The position numbers and the translations under genes are program-made. The notes beneath the pieces are model-generated. The model was not told the DNA's origin. It saw only the letters and a program-made list of their open reading frames with translations, and ran no database searches. 64,000 nucleotides of DNA from Labrys miyagiensis. GTDB taxonomy: Bacteria > Pseudomonadota > Alphaproteobacteria > Rhizobiales > Labraceae. The stretch lies in NCBI RefSeq assembly GCF_030160835.1, contig NZ_BSPC01000048.1:1-64000 (forward strand). Reading direction: 5' to 3'. Each line of letters starts with the position of its first letter. Positions within the stretch are counted from its first letter, which is position 1. Of the stretch, positions 17,242 to 27,512 are shown piece after piece.

Positions 17242-17863
17242 CCGATAATCCTTTTCAATATGCGTTCTTTGGCTCTGTCGAGCCCGGCAATGCGGTATCA
17301 ATGAACAAGCAGATAGCTGATTTGCCGAAGGGACGGAAGCTTATAATCCTCAACCATGGCGATAGTTGACTCTAGTTCATGTATACTATTTGTACACTGA
17401 GGGATTAAGATACACTAATTGAGATATATCGTGTGAATATTTAAGTTAAATTACTGATAATAATCAAATAGATTCGTATTTTTTGGCGGTAATATTTTAT
17501 TTGCGTGAGTTTCGACTCCGTCGTGGTCACAAAATCGTGTTCAGTTTTGGTTTGACAGGCTCCGGCCTGTGCGGGGTGGCTTCGCCTTGGCATGGATCGT
17601 GCATTTGGGACGTCAGGTTCAGAGCGGTGTGGCGATGCGGGCGCTTTCCCGGCCGCGAGCCTCGCCAGTCGGCGTTGCGCCGGCTTAACGGGAGGCGCCG
17701 CGTGGTTCCTCCGAGAAAAGTGAGCACCCAACCTCTGGCGCGGGGTTGGGCACCAGGTACCACAAGCTCAAAATTTATGCGGCGCGCTTAGTGAAGGTCC
17801 ACAACCATGCTGCATTTTTCTGCTAGTATCAAAAGAGGTAGATAGGGTGTGGAGTTACTGCAT
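17242..17863. other. AT-rich intergenic region between divergent accessory genes
   Basis: 622 bases with no convincing gene. 17280-17500 is strikingly AT-rich with oligo-A/T tracts; 17520-17760 returns to GC-rich composition with short open frames that resemble no known protein. Promoters for the two divergent genes are expected here, but none was assigned. It may be a remnant of inserted DNA. Confidence 0.55.
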
Positions 17864-18898
17864 ATGGTGAGTGCTATTACTCAATTGGACGTAATTTCCG
17901 ATCGTCAGCTGGAGCAGTTCCAGCGCGACGGATACATGATTATCAAGGCCGCCTTTACAAAAGATACTGCAAAGTTATGTGAGAATTTGATTCTCGAAAT
18001 GCTGAAAAGCGAACATCAAGTCGACCCGAAAGCGCCCTACAAGGCCAGGTTTGTCTTGAACAGACGTGCCAGCGTCGTTTTCGACAGGATGATAACATCC
18101 AGGCTCACCGCCGGATTGAATAAACTTTTCGGAAGGGATGGCTGGGATTCGACGCATTTCCGCAGTCATGGCGACTTCTTCATCACATTTCCAGGCTTTG
18201 TGAAATCCTCGCAAAAGCCATCGCCCCTTGTCGGTCGTTGGCATGTTGATCTCGGTTACCGCGCCGCCGAGGCCCATGACATCCATGACAGGAACTGCGC
18301 CTTCGTACCCGCATTCCTGCTGACCGACTCCAGGCAGGACGGTGCCTGCACGCTCGTTGCGGCCGGCTCGCACCGGATCGTCGCCCGCTTGCTCGGATCG
18401 ATGGACGAGCCCGTCAAGCGCCAGGACATGGTGGCGTTCTGCGAAGGCTATATTTCGCGAAAGGAAGGACAGGACAGCGTGGTGCAGTTGACCGGCGAGG
18501 CCGGCGACGTCGTGGTGATGCATCCGCTCCTGATGCATGCGGCCTCGGCCAATTGCCGCGACACGGTCCGCATCATGGCCAATACCGGCGTTGGCGGTAT
18601 CGGCAAGCGTCAACTCGGAGCCAACGACACCAACCGCTCTGTGGCAGATGAGGTGATCTGGCAGGAGATCAAATCGATCCAGCGCAAGCCCGCGGACGAA
18701 CGCTTCCTGAAAACGGCTCTTTCCCTCAACCGCTATTTCTGGGCCCTGCGCTATCGGCTCTATGACCGGTGGAAACGGGAAGCGGAGACGAGGCGTGACA
18801 GCCGGGAAGTCTCTTTCGACTGGCGCGTATTGCCCTACCTCCTGCTTAAACCGATCTGCACGCTGACGACATCGGCCATCGTCAGGATTGTCGGATGA
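17864..18898 (+). CDS. Phytanoyl-CoA dioxygenase (PhyH) family Fe(II)/2-oxoglutarate oxygenase
   Basis: 344-residue protein with the double-stranded beta-helix metal site of PhyH enzymes: His and Asp in RWHVDLGYR, the distal His in HPLLMHAASANCRDTVRIM, and the Arg after it that would hold 2-oxoglutarate. The N-terminus has the family start QLEQFQRDGYMIIKAAF. ATG 17864 has GGAG nine bases upstream; a GTG at 17849 is an alternative. The first 200 bases are AT-rich. The long C-terminal tail after about residue 255 (RYFWALRYRLYDRW) is not typical of PhyH. Substrate unknown; it may act with the adjacent glycosyltransferase-like gene. Confidence 0.75.
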   Translation: MVSAITQLDVISDRQLEQFQRDGYMIIKAAFTKDTAKLCENLILEMLKSEHQVDPKAPYKARFVLNRRASVVFDRMITSRLTAGLNKLFGRDGWDSTHFRSHGDFFITFPGFVKSSQKPSPLVGRWHVDLGYRAAEAHDIHDRNCAFVPAFLLTDSRQDGACTLVAAGSHRIVARLLGSMDEPVKRQDMVAFCEGYISRKEGQDSVVQLTGEAGDVVVMHPLLMHAASANCRDTVRIMANTGVGGIGKRQLGANDTNRSVADEVIWQEIKSIQRKPADERFLKTALSLNRYFWALRYRLYDRWKREAETRRDSREVSFDWRVLPYLLLKPICTLTTSAIVRIVG

Positions 18899-19028
18899 TG
18901 CGCAAGCCGCGTGCGACGCTTACCTTGCACGGCACGCGCCTCATGTTCCCGCGACCTCGCGTAATGGTCTCCAGCAGTGCGTTGCTGTAAGTCTTGACGG
19001 ACGGAACGAGATCTGGATTCGGCCGGAA

Positions 19029-20207
19029 ATGACGATGCGAATGAAGCGGATGCTCACCCTGGTCCTGGCCGCGGCGAGCGCTGCCATGTCACTGGCGCTG
19101 TGGTCATCGGCGTCCTGGGGCGCCAAGCCGTCCCCGCCGCCTCCCGATCCAAGCTTCCATTATGTCGATGACGCCGATGCCTATGGCAAATATGTCGCCT
19201 TCATCGCCACGCGGCAGGGTTCGGTGTTCTATTATTGTGCCGGCAGCATCATCGACCGGCGCTTCATCCTGACGGCGGCGCATTGTGTCGCGCCGAAGGC
19301 CGGCGCGACGACCGTCTATTTCGGCACGGACATGCGGCATTTCCAGCGCGGGGGCAAGGGCATCCCGGCTGCGGATGTAAGGATCAATCCGCGTTATTTC
19401 GACGATACTGGCCCAGCCGAGAAGACCGCGCTGTGGTGGCAGGACCAGCACGAGGCGGACCTTGCCGTGATCGAGCTGTCGCGCGATGTCCCCGACGGCT
19501 ACAAGCCCGTCGCGCTGGACTATACCACCACGTACAAGACCGACGGCCATTTCTCGCGGACGATCTCGGGCTACAGCCTGGGCTATGGCGATATCATCAC
19601 GCCCAAGGGCAAGAAAAAGCTCGATATCCGGCTCAAGCGCAAGGATCTCGGCGGCCTGCGCGTGTTCGAATATTCCAACATCCTGCTCGCCGCGCCCGAG
19701 AAGGCCGCCTATTCGGTGTGCAGCGGCGATTCCGGCGGCCCGATCATCCTGAGCGACGGTGCCGATACACCGCGGCAGATCGGCGTGAACTCGCGCGCCG
19801 ATCTCAAATGCCAGGGCAGTTCCGCCCCGGCGCCGATCGCCGACTCCTATGACTGGATCCGCGCTGCCATGATCGACCTCAAGGCACCGAACCCGGTGCC
19901 TGCGCGCCCGGATTACGCCGGCGACTGCGTGGAGCGTGCCGCCAGCTTAAAAAGCGTCGACGGCAAGCCCTCGGTCGAGATCAGCATTACCAATAGCTGC
20001 ACGGCCACGGTACGCTGCATCGATGCCGGCTGGTACAAGGATGACAAGGGCCCGCGCACCTTGTTCAAGAACCCCGTCGATCTGAAGCCCGGCGAGGTCT
20101 ACGCCAAGGCGCTGGCAGGCGTGAAAACGGCCGCCGACGAAGTGGGGCTCGCCGCATGCTCGCGGGTGGAGGACAAGGGCGCGACGGTGAGCAAGGCGGG
20201 ACCGTGA
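19029..20207 (+). CDS. Secreted trypsin-like serine protease
   Basis: 392-residue S1-family protease. An N-terminal signal peptide (MRMKRMLTLVLAAASAAMSLALW) is followed by a Pro-rich stretch. The catalytic triad is visible: His in ILTAAHCV, Asp in EADLAVIEL, Ser in CSGDSGGP. After about residue 285 a separate C-terminal domain with paired cysteines follows (CVERAASLKSVDGKPSVEISITNSCTATVRCIDAGWYK), of unknown function. The frame extends upstream into the previous gene; ATG 19029 gives a proper signal sequence. Likely periplasmic or exported. Confidence 0.85.
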   Translation: MTMRMKRMLTLVLAAASAAMSLALWSSASWGAKPSPPPPDPSFHYVDDADAYGKYVAFIATRQGSVFYYCAGSIIDRRFILTAAHCVAPKAGATTVYFGTDMRHFQRGGKGIPAADVRINPRYFDDTGPAEKTALWWQDQHEADLAVIELSRDVPDGYKPVALDYTTTYKTDGHFSRTISGYSLGYGDIITPKGKKKLDIRLKRKDLGGLRVFEYSNILLAAPEKAAYSVCSGDSGGPIILSDGADTPRQIGVNSRADLKCQGSSAPAPIADSYDWIRAAMIDLKAPNPVPARPDYAGDCVERAASLKSVDGKPSVEISITNSCTATVRCIDAGWYKDDKGPRTLFKNPVDLKPGEVYAKALAGVKTAADEVGLAACSRVEDKGATVSKAGP

Positions 20208-20219
20208 GGGCGGTGCGGC

Positions 20220-21248
20220 CTATTTCCCCACATGCTTGTCGAGGATCAGCACGTCGATATTCCTGTCCGGGGTGTAGTTCGTCTTCTTCAGTTCATAGCG
20301 CGTGCTGCTGATCTTCTTCGCTCCGTCGGCGCAGAAGGAGACGAGGTTGTCGGGAAAGGCCTTGTCGATGGTGAGGTCGAAGCGGCCGACTGGGCCGAGG
20401 CTGTCTTTCGCGATGGCGTAGCCGAAATAGGTCTGCTGGGCCTTGAGATCGTCGGGCATCTCGCCGCCCTTGGCCTTGGCTTCGGCGATACGCTTGGTCA
20501 GGAGGTCGGCGGCGCGCAGGAAGCCGTCATCGGTGCAGTACTTCTTCTGGTATTGCGCCAGCGATTCACCGGTGAGATTGGCCTTGTCGAAATAGACGCC
20601 TGATGCCGTGCCGACGCTGGGGGTGAAGCTGTGCTGAAGCAGCACCTCCTTCCTTGCCGGGAAGACCTGCTGGCGGGTGAAGGTCGAGCGCAGGGTCCAA
20701 AGCGGGGTGACGCTGTCGCCCTCGATGCTGGCATAGCCGGTGCTGGTGAGCTTGGCGCGATCCTCGGCGCTGAGCTGCCGGATGGCCGCCACGGTGGCAT
20801 CGCCGAGCGGCATCAGCGGAATGTTCAGGCCCTTGAGCAGATCGGTGATCTCGGTTTCCTGCCCGCCGTCAGGGGTGAAGAAGGCATGCTGCTCCAGCGT
20901 CGCTTCCGTCTGCCGGCCGTTAACCTTTGTCTGGAAGTTGAGGAAATTGGCGGAGCCGGGATCGGGGATGGCGACGGCGAGGTCCTGTTCGCCGGTGATA
21001 TCGGGCAGCGCGAAAGAGACGGCGAGGGGAAGGTCCTTGTCGTCCTTGTTGTAGAGGCGGTAGGCGACGCGGATCTGCTTGGCGGAAAGAAAGACATCCT
21101 CGGCCCTTAGCTCGATTTGGTCGTTCTTGCCCAGAACTAGGCCACCAGCATCGAGATTGGCCACGGAATCGTCCGCCAGGGCGCCGCTGCAGGGCAAAGC
21201 GAGGGCAAGGCCGGCGCTCAGGAGGAGCGCTTTTGCGGAAGTCGACAT
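20220..21248 (-). CDS. DUF4424 family periplasmic protein
   Basis: 342-residue exported protein. The signal peptide is MSTSAKALLLSAGLALALPCSGALA, followed by DDSVANLDAGGLVLGKNDQIELRAEDVFLSAKQIRVAYRLYN, which is the usual opening of DUF4424 proteins of alphaproteobacteria. The rest is beta-rich with LPLAVSFALPDI and RFDLTIDKAFPDNLVSFC. ATG 21248 was chosen to start at the signal peptide. It is convergent with the protease and divergent from rsmH. Function unknown. Confidence 0.78.
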   Translation of the reverse strand: MSTSAKALLLSAGLALALPCSGALADDSVANLDAGGLVLGKNDQIELRAEDVFLSAKQIRVAYRLYNKDDKDLPLAVSFALPDITGEQDLAVAIPDPGSANFLNFQTKVNGRQTEATLEQHAFFTPDGGQETEITDLLKGLNIPLMPLGDATVAAIRQLSAEDRAKLTSTGYASIEGDSVTPLWTLRSTFTRQQVFPARKEVLLQHSFTPSVGTASGVYFDKANLTGESLAQYQKKYCTDDGFLRAADLLTKRIAEAKAKGGEMPDDLKAQQTYFGYAIAKDSLGPVGRFDLTIDKAFPDNLVSFCADGAKKISSTRYELKKTNYTPDRNIDVLILDKHVGK

Positions 21249-21503
21249 CGGGACCGAATCTCCACACCAGTGCGGTGAATTGGCGCGATTGTGCATGGCT
21301 TTGCGAGGCGACGAAAGAGGTAAGCGCGATGCGGGAAATCGGCGGCCTGTTATACCATCGATTTGCATGACGTAAGGGAATTTCACGCGGGATTTCACGG
21401 CGCCGCGAACCGTTCATTAACCTTTCATCGGCGTTAATGGGATCGGAGAAATTCGCTCGATTTGCGGGCAAGTTCGTCCGCAATCAAGCTGTCCGAGAGT
21501 ACC

Positions 21504-22529
21504 ATGTCCGCACCGTCCATGCCCTCCAACGATGCTGCCCGGCATGTGCCGGTGATGCTCGCCGAGGTGCTGGAGGCACTGGCTCCGCGCGCGGGCGAGC
21601 GTTTCATCGACGGCACCTTCGGCGCCGGTGGCTATACCAAAGCTATTCTCGATGCCGCGCCCGGTGTGCGCGTGCTTGCAATCGACCGTGATCGCACCGC
21701 CATAAGCAATGGCATGGCGCTCGTGGAGGCTATGAAGGGGCGGCTCACGCTGGTCGAGGACCGCTTTTCCAATCTCGACGAGCTCGCGCCGATGTTGGGC
21801 GAGGGCGGGGTAGACGGTACGGTGCTCGACATCGGCGTCTCCTCCATGCAGCTCGACGAGGCCGAACGCGGCTTTTCCTTTCGCCGTGACGGACCGCTCG
21901 ACATGCGCATGTCGAGCGAGGGGCCTAGCGCGGCCGATCTGGTGGCAACCCTGCCGGAAGAAACCTTGGCGCGCATCTTCTTCGTCCTCGGCGAGGAGCG
22001 CCGCGCCAATGCGCTGGCCCGCGCCATCGTCACCGACAGGGCGAAGGAACCCTTCACGCGCACCATGCAGCTCGCAGACCTTTGTGGGCGTGTGATCCGC
22101 TCCAAGCCGGGCGACATCCATCCGGCCACGCGCGCCTTCCAGGCCCTGCGCATCGCCGTCAATGGCGAGCTCGATGAACTGGGTGAAGCCTTGCTTGCCG
22201 CCGAGCGCGTGCTGAAGGCGGGCGGGCGCCTAGCCATCGTTACCTTCCACTCGCTGGAAGACCGCATCGTCAAGACCTTCTTCGCCGACCGTACCCGCAG
22301 CCAGGCCGGCGGCTCGCGCCATGCGCCCGTGACCGCGGTGCCGCCGGCAACCTTCATCCAGACCCATCGGGCCGCTGTCGCGGCTTCCCCCGCCGAGGCG
22401 GAAGCCAATCCACGCGCCCGTTCCGCCAAACTGCGCTTCGCCATTCGCAGCGAGGCGCCCGCCCGCAATACCGGTACCAGCTTTCTCGGACTGCCTGACA
22501 TGAAACTTCAATCCGGGAGGAGCCGGTGA
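21504..22529 (+). CDS. rsmH: 16S rRNA (cytosine1402-N4)-methyltransferase
   Basis: 341-residue SAM-dependent enzyme (formerly MraW) that methylates C1402 of 16S rRNA; normally the second gene of the dcw cluster. Motifs: [76 protein letters not shown] and [15 protein letters not shown]. Start ATG 21504 has GAGAG just upstream. mraZ, which usually precedes it, is absent; only 255 bases separate it from the divergent DUF4424 gene. Its stop overlaps the ftsL start by four bases. Confidence 0.96.
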   Translation: MSAPSMPSNDAARHVPVMLAEVLEALAPRAGERFIDGTFGAGGYTKAILDAAPGVRVLAIDRDRTAISNGMALVEAMKGRLTLVEDRFSNLDELAPMLGEGGVDGTVLDIGVSSMQLDEAERGFSFRRDGPLDMRMSSEGPSAADLVATLPEETLARIFFVLGEERRANALARAIVTDRAKEPFTRTMQLADLCGRVIRSKPGDIHPATRAFQALRIAVNGELDELGEALLAAERVLKAGGRLAIVTFHSLEDRIVKTFFADRTRSQAGGSRHAPVTAVPPATFIQTHRAAVAASPAEAEANPRARSAKLRFAIRSEAPARNTGTSFLGLPDMKLQSGRSR

Positions 22530-22882
22530 CGCGCATCCTCAATCTCGTCCTGGTCGGCCTGCTGGTGGCTTCGGCGATCGGCGTCTACTCGATCAAATAT
22601 GAGTCGACCCTGCAGGCCGAGAAGGTCGCCAAGCTTCGCCGCTCGATCGATGCCGAACGCCGCTCGATCGAGGCGCTTCGGGCGGAATGGGCCTATATGA
22701 GCCAGCCCGAGCGGGTGGGAGACATGGCCAAGCGCCATCTCGACCTCGTGCCGATGAAGATCACGCAGGTCATCACCCCCGCCGACCTGCCGGCCAAGGT
22801 GCAGCAGGGTGATCTGATTGCCGAGAAACTCGAAGGTTTGGGCCTTGCCGGGCAGCCGCAGGTGACAGGATCGACGCAATGA
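22526..22882 (+). CDS. ftsL: Cell division protein FtsL
   Basis: 118-residue bitopic divisome protein: a short cytoplasmic tail, one membrane helix (residues about 5-22, [19 protein letters not shown]), then a coiled-coil ([35 protein letters not shown]) typical of FtsL, which bridges FtsB/FtsQ and FtsWI in the periplasm. Starts with GTG overlapping the rsmH stop (GTGA) after GGGAGGAG. Assigned from topology, size and position because FtsL diverges quickly in sequence. Confidence 0.92.
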   Translation: MTRILNLVLVGLLVASAIGVYSIKYESTLQAEKVAKLRRSIDAERRSIEALRAEWAYMSQPERVGDMAKRHLDLVPMKITQVITPADLPAKVQQGDLIAEKLEGLGLAGQPQVTGSTQ

Positions 22883-24714
22883 GCCAAGAGACTTTGAGCG
22901 GCGAGACTCTCGTTGAGGACCAGGCCGCGCACGCCGTCTCCACGGCGCACGAGATCGTACCCCAACCGGTTGCCGCTCCGGCGCGAGCTGCACCGCCACG
23001 CCGCATGACCAAGCTGCAGAAGAGTGCGAGCCGCATCGTGCTGATCGTGGCCGGCTTTGCCTGCATCTATGTGGCGATCTTTGCTCGCCTGACCCAGTTC
23101 GGCGCCGAACCAGACCAGCAATTCGATGCGCGCCGTTCCGCCGCCGACCAGCTCGCCGCCGCGCGCCCCGCCATCCTCGATCGCAACGGCCGCATCCTTG
23201 CCACCGATGTGCAGGTGCCCTCGCTCTATGCCGAGCCGAAGAAGATCATCGATGTCGATGAGGCGACCGAACTGCTGACAGCCCAGCTGCCGGATCTCGA
23301 TGCCCGCGAGCTGCGCACCAAACTCGCTTCCGGCAAGGGCTTCATCTGGCTGAAGCGCGAGATCACGCCCGAGCAGCAGGCCTCGATCTACAAGCTCGGC
23401 CTGCCCGGCGTCGGCTTCATCATGGAGAACAAGCGGATTTATCCCAACGGCTCCACGCTGAGCCACGTGCTGGGCGCCGTGAACATCGACAACCAGGGCA
23501 TCGCCGGCATCGAGAAATATATCGATTCCAAGCGCGGCCTCAGCGACTTGCAGGCGCTCGGCTACGCTTCGAGTTCGGACGACATGAAGCCGGTGCAGCT
23601 CTCCATCGACCTGCGCGCCCAGGCTATCATGCGTGACGAGCTGGTGGACGGCATGGCGCATTTCCGCGCCAAGGCGTCTGCCGGCGCCATCATGGACGTG
23701 AACACCGGCGAGATGCTCTCCCTGGTGTCACTGCCCGATTTCAATCCGAACAATCCGGCCGACGCGCTCGATCCCAACAAGATCAACCGCATCAATGTCG
23801 GCACCTACGAGATGGGCTCCACCTTCAAGGCCCTCACGCTGGCCGAAGGCATCGAATCCGGCAGGTTCACCACAAACTCAATCCTGGACGCGGTGCATCC
23901 ACTGCATTTCGGCCGCTTCACCATCACGGACTACCACGCCACCTACTCGATGCTCAGCCTGCCGCAGGTGTTCGTGCATTCGTCCAATCTCGGCGCCGCC
24001 AAGATCGCACTGTCGCTCGGTACCGATGCACAGAAGGCCTTCCTCACCATGATGGGGCAGACCTCGCGCCTCGTCACGGAACTGCCGGAAAACGCCATGC
24101 CCCTCGTGCCGCGGCGCTGGAGCGAGGTGAGTACGGCCACGATCTCCTTCGGTCACGGCATCGCCGTTGCCCCGTTGCAGGCGCTGATGGCGGTGGGCGC
24201 AATGATGAATGGCGGCCATCTCATCAAGCCTACCTTCCTGATGCGCAATGAGGATAATGCTCTGGCATCCTCGATCCAGGTGCTCAAGCCGCATACCTCG
24301 GACGTGATGCGCTATGTGCTGCGCCTCAACGCCACCGATCCGAAGGGCTCTGCGAAATTCGCCGACCGGTTCGGCCTGCAGGTCGGCGGCAAGACGGGTA
24401 CCGCCGAAAAGCTCGTCGGCGGGCGCTATGCCAAGGACAAGCTGCACAACTTCACCACCTTCATGGCGGTGTTCCCATTCGACAAGCCCAAATATCTGGT
24501 GCTGGTGATCTATGACGAGCCCCAGCCCGTGCCGGAGAGCTATGGCTACACCACGGCAGCCTGGAACGGCGGCGTCACCACCGGCAAGATCCTGGAGCGC
24601 GTCGCTCCGCTGCTCGGCGTGAAGCCGCGCTTCTACGATGTGCCGAACGCCATACCGCCGCTCTACGCGCCGAAGGACCAGGCGCTGAACATGGCCTGGC
24701 TCACCGCCCATTGA
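22879..24714 (+). CDS. ftsI: Peptidoglycan D,D-transpeptidase FtsI (PBP3)
   Basis: 611-residue class B penicillin-binding protein that crosslinks septal peptidoglycan. After a cytoplasmic tail and membrane helix (RIVLIVAGFACIYVAIFA) comes the pedestal domain (RPAILDRNGRILATDV) and the transpeptidase with active-site SxxK in MGSTFKALTLAEG, SxN in VFVHSSNLGAAKI and KTGTAEKL. ATGA overlap with ftsL implies coupling. The N-terminal cytoplasmic part is long and Ala/Pro-rich, as is frequent in this order. Confidence 0.96.
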   Translation: MSQETLSGETLVEDQAAHAVSTAHEIVPQPVAAPARAAPPRRMTKLQKSASRIVLIVAGFACIYVAIFARLTQFGAEPDQQFDARRSAADQLAAARPAILDRNGRILATDVQVPSLYAEPKKIIDVDEATELLTAQLPDLDARELRTKLASGKGFIWLKREITPEQQASIYKLGLPGVGFIMENKRIYPNGSTLSHVLGAVNIDNQGIAGIEKYIDSKRGLSDLQALGYASSSDDMKPVQLSIDLRAQAIMRDELVDGMAHFRAKASAGAIMDVNTGEMLSLVSLPDFNPNNPADALDPNKINRINVGTYEMGSTFKALTLAEGIESGRFTTNSILDAVHPLHFGRFTITDYHATYSMLSLPQVFVHSSNLGAAKIALSLGTDAQKAFLTMMGQTSRLVTELPENAMPLVPRRWSEVSTATISFGHGIAVAPLQALMAVGAMMNGGHLIKPTFLMRNEDNALASSIQVLKPHTSDVMRYVLRLNATDPKGSAKFADRFGLQVGGKTGTAEKLVGGRYAKDKLHNFTTFMAVFPFDKPKYLVLVIYDEPQPVPESYGYTTAAWNGGVTTGKILERVAPLLGVKPRFYDVPNAIPPLYAPKDQALNMAWLTAH

Positions 24715-24856
24715 GGCGCGCGGCCGGCAAGAAGATGGAGGTCACGGCTCCTGCGCCACAGCCCGGTCATGGAAAGGTTCCATTGCCGGGCTTCCGTCTA
24801 TAGAAGACGCCCCGCTGAATCCTTGCCAGCCGAACACCTCATGACCAAGACCCCAT

Positions 24857-26308
24857 ATGACTAAGACCCTTGCCGACATCGCGCCGAAAGACACCCTCGA
24901 TCCAAGCATCGCCGGGATCGCCGTGGCCGGCATCACGGCGGATTCGCGACAGGTGAAGCCCGGCTTCGTCTTCGTGGCGATTCCCGGCACCAAGAGTGAC
25001 GGGCTGGATTATGTGCCGCAAGCTGTTGCCTCCGGCGCAGTCGCGGTGGTGGCTGAGCAGAGGCTCGAGCTTGGGGGGCAGGTCGCCAGCTTCATGGTGA
25101 CGAACGCCCGCAAGGCCCTCAGCGAGATCGCCGCTGCCTTCTATGACCGCCAGCCCGCCATCATCACAGCCGTGACGGGCACCAGTGGCAAGACCTCGGT
25201 CGCCGCCTTCGTGCGCCAGATCTGGGAGCGTCTCGGCCACCAGGCGGCCTATATCGGCACGATCGGCATGGTGGCACCCTGGGGCGAGACCTATGGCTCG
25301 CTGACCACGCCCGATCCGGTCGAACTGCACCGCCTGATCGACGAACTTGCCGGCAAGGGCATCACGCATCTGGCCATGGAGGCCTCCTCGCACGGGCTCG
25401 ACCAGTATCGGCTCGACGGCGTCAGGCTTGCCGCCGGCGCCTTCACCAACCTGTCGCGCGACCATCTCGACTACCACCCCACGGTCGAGGCCTATCTGGA
25501 TGCCAAGCTCCGGCTCTTCCGGGAATTGCTGCCGACCGGCGCCGGCGCCGTGGTCTCGGCCGATCATGCCGAAGCCCAGGCGGTGATCGCGGCCGCGCAG
25601 GCGAGGGGGCTCGCCCTCATCACCGTCGGTGAGGCCGGTGACGGCATCAGGCTGCTATCCAACCGGATCGATGGTTTCACCCAGCATCTGATGCTGGAGC
25701 ATCGCGGGCGCTCCCATGCCGTGAAGCTGCCGCTTGCTGGCCGTTTCCAGGTGGAGAACGCCCTGGTGGCAGCTGGCCTCTGCATCGCCACGGGCGGGGA
25801 GCCTGCGGCCGTCTTCGCAGCGCTGGAACAGTTGCACGGCGCCAAGGGCCGGCTCGACCTGGTCGGCACCGTGGAGGGAGCGCCCGTGCTCGTCGACTAT
25901 GCCCATAAGCCGGATGCGCTCGAAAAAGCGCTGGAAGCCCTGAAGCCCTTCGCCAAGCGCGAGCTCGTGGTGATCTTCGGCTGCGGCGGCGACCGGGACC
26001 CCGGCAAGCGCCCGATGATGGGCGAGATCGCCACGCGCCTCGCCGACAAGGTGATCGTCACCGACGACAATCCGCGCAGCGAGGATCCTGCCGCCATCCG
26101 TGCCGCCGTGCTCGCTGCCGCACCCGGCGCCATCGAGATCGGCGACCGCCGCCTTGCCATCGAGACCGCGGTTGCCGAACTCGGTCACGGCGATGTCTTG
26201 CTCATTGCCGGAAAGGGCCATGAACCCGGTCAGATCGTCGGCAAGACAATCCTGCCTTTTTCGGATCACGACGTGGCGCGCGAGGCCATCGCGCGCCGCA
26301 CGGCGTGA
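24857..26308 (+). CDS. murE: UDP-MurNAc-L-Ala-D-Glu:meso-diaminopimelate ligase
   Basis: 483-residue Mur ligase that adds the third residue of the stem peptide. P-loop TGTSGKTSVAAF, TTPDPVELHRLIDELAGKGITHLAMEASSHGLDQYRLDG, and the meso-DAP specificity motif DDNPRSEDP are all present, so the peptidoglycan is DAP type. The length is that of a single MurE, so it is not fused to MurF. murF, its usual next gene, is absent; mraY begins 80 bases later. Confidence 0.96.
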   Translation: MTKTLADIAPKDTLDPSIAGIAVAGITADSRQVKPGFVFVAIPGTKSDGLDYVPQAVASGAVAVVAEQRLELGGQVASFMVTNARKALSEIAAAFYDRQPAIITAVTGTSGKTSVAAFVRQIWERLGHQAAYIGTIGMVAPWGETYGSLTTPDPVELHRLIDELAGKGITHLAMEASSHGLDQYRLDGVRLAAGAFTNLSRDHLDYHPTVEAYLDAKLRLFRELLPTGAGAVVSADHAEAQAVIAAAQARGLALITVGEAGDGIRLLSNRIDGFTQHLMLEHRGRSHAVKLPLAGRFQVENALVAAGLCIATGGEPAAVFAALEQLHGAKGRLDLVGTVEGAPVLVDYAHKPDALEKALEALKPFAKRELVVIFGCGGDRDPGKRPMMGEIATRLADKVIVTDDNPRSEDPAAIRAAVLAAAPGAIEIGDRRLAIETAVAELGHGDVLLIAGKGHEPGQIVGKTILPFSDHDVAREAIARRTA

Positions 26309-26388
26309 TTGAAGTTTATTTGGTGTAACGTCGCTCCCGCGAGCGGCCTGATTCGGCCAGGCGTGGCCGAGGGTTTGAGAGGGTTTCC

Positions 26389-27510
26389 ATGTTCTACCTG
26401 CTGAGCCGCTTCAGCGAACATTTCGAGGTCCTCAACGTCTTTCGCTACATCACCTTCCGCACCGGCGGGGCGATTGCGACGGCATTGCTCTTCGTGTTCT
26501 TCTTCGGACCCTGGACGATCTCCTGGCTGCGCCTGAAGCAGGGCAAGGGCCAGCCGATCCGCATTGATGGCCCGCAGTCGCACCTCTCCAAGCGCGGCAC
26601 GCCGACCATGGGCGGGCTGATGATCCTGTCCGGCTTGACGGTCTCGGTGCTGCTCTGGGGCAACCTCACCAATCCCTATGTCTGGATGGTGCTGCTCGTC
26701 ACGCTCGGCTTCGGGGCCATCGGTTTTTATGACGACTATCTGAAGGTGACCAAGCAGAGCCACAAGGGCTTCTCGGGCCGATCCCGCCTCTCGTTCGAAT
26801 TCGCCATTGCGGCGATCGCGGTGATCGTGATGGCGGAAGTGGGCGGAGCGCGCTTTTTCGGCCTCCTGTGGGGCAGCGGCGAGGCGATCCCCCAGGCGAC
26901 CTCGCTGGCATTTCCCTTCTTCAAGGAACTCCTTCTCAACCTCTCCTACTTCTTCGTCGTTTTTGGCGCTTTCATCATCGTGGGCTTCGGCAATGCCGTG
27001 AATCTCACCGATGGTCTCGACGGCCTTGCCATTGTGCCGGTGATGGTGGCGGCGGGCAGCTTCGGCTTCATCGCCTATCTCGCCGGCAACGCGGTATTCT
27101 CGAACTATCTGCAGATCCACTTCGTGCCCGGTACCGGCGAACTGGCGGTGATCTGCGGCGCCATGATCGGGGCAGGCCTCGGCTTCCTGTGGTTCAACGC
27201 GCCGCCCGCCCAGATCTTCATGGGCGACACCGGTTCGCTGGCGCTCGGCGGCATGCTGGGCTCGATCGCGGTTGCGACCAAGCATGAGATCGTGCTGCTG
27301 ATTGTCGGCGGCCTGTTCGTGGCCGAGACGCTGTCGGTCATCATCCAGGTGATCTCCTTCCGCTATACCGGCAAGCGCGTCTTCAAGATGGCGCCGATCC
27401 ACCACCATTTCGAGCAATTGGGCTGGAGCGAGCCGCAGGTCGTCATCCGCTTCTGGATCATCGCCATCGTGCTGGCGCTGGTCGGCCTCGGCACGCTGAA
27501 GCTGAGGTAA
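26389..27510 (+). CDS. mraY: Phospho-MurNAc-pentapeptide transferase
   Basis: 373-residue inner-membrane enzyme that makes lipid I from UDP-MurNAc-pentapeptide and undecaprenyl phosphate. Hallmarks: [22 protein letters not shown] (Asp pair), [24 protein letters not shown] and the loop [14 protein letters not shown]. About ten membrane segments. The N-terminus [24 protein letters not shown] is typical for alphaproteobacteria. murD starts two bases after its stop. Confidence 0.97.
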   Translation: MFYLLSRFSEHFEVLNVFRYITFRTGGAIATALLFVFFFGPWTISWLRLKQGKGQPIRIDGPQSHLSKRGTPTMGGLMILSGLTVSVLLWGNLTNPYVWMVLLVTLGFGAIGFYDDYLKVTKQSHKGFSGRSRLSFEFAIAAIAVIVMAEVGGARFFGLLWGSGEAIPQATSLAFPFFKELLLNLSYFFVVFGAFIIVGFGNAVNLTDGLDGLAIVPVMVAAGSFGFIAYLAGNAVFSNYLQIHFVPGTGELAVICGAMIGAGLGFLWFNAPPAQIFMGDTGSLALGGMLGSIAVATKHEIVLLIVGGLFVAETLSVIIQVISFRYTGKRVFKMAPIHHHFEQLGWSEPQVVIRFWIIAIVLALVGLGTLKLR

Positions 27511-27512
27511 GC

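Noticed and set aside
17483-17791. A 102-codon open frame in the AT-rich gap
   Set aside because: It has no family features, crosses a sharp composition change and lacks a ribosome-binding site.
26309-26388. A hidden murF between murE and mraY
   Set aside because: Only 80 bases are available and both neighbours have normal length.
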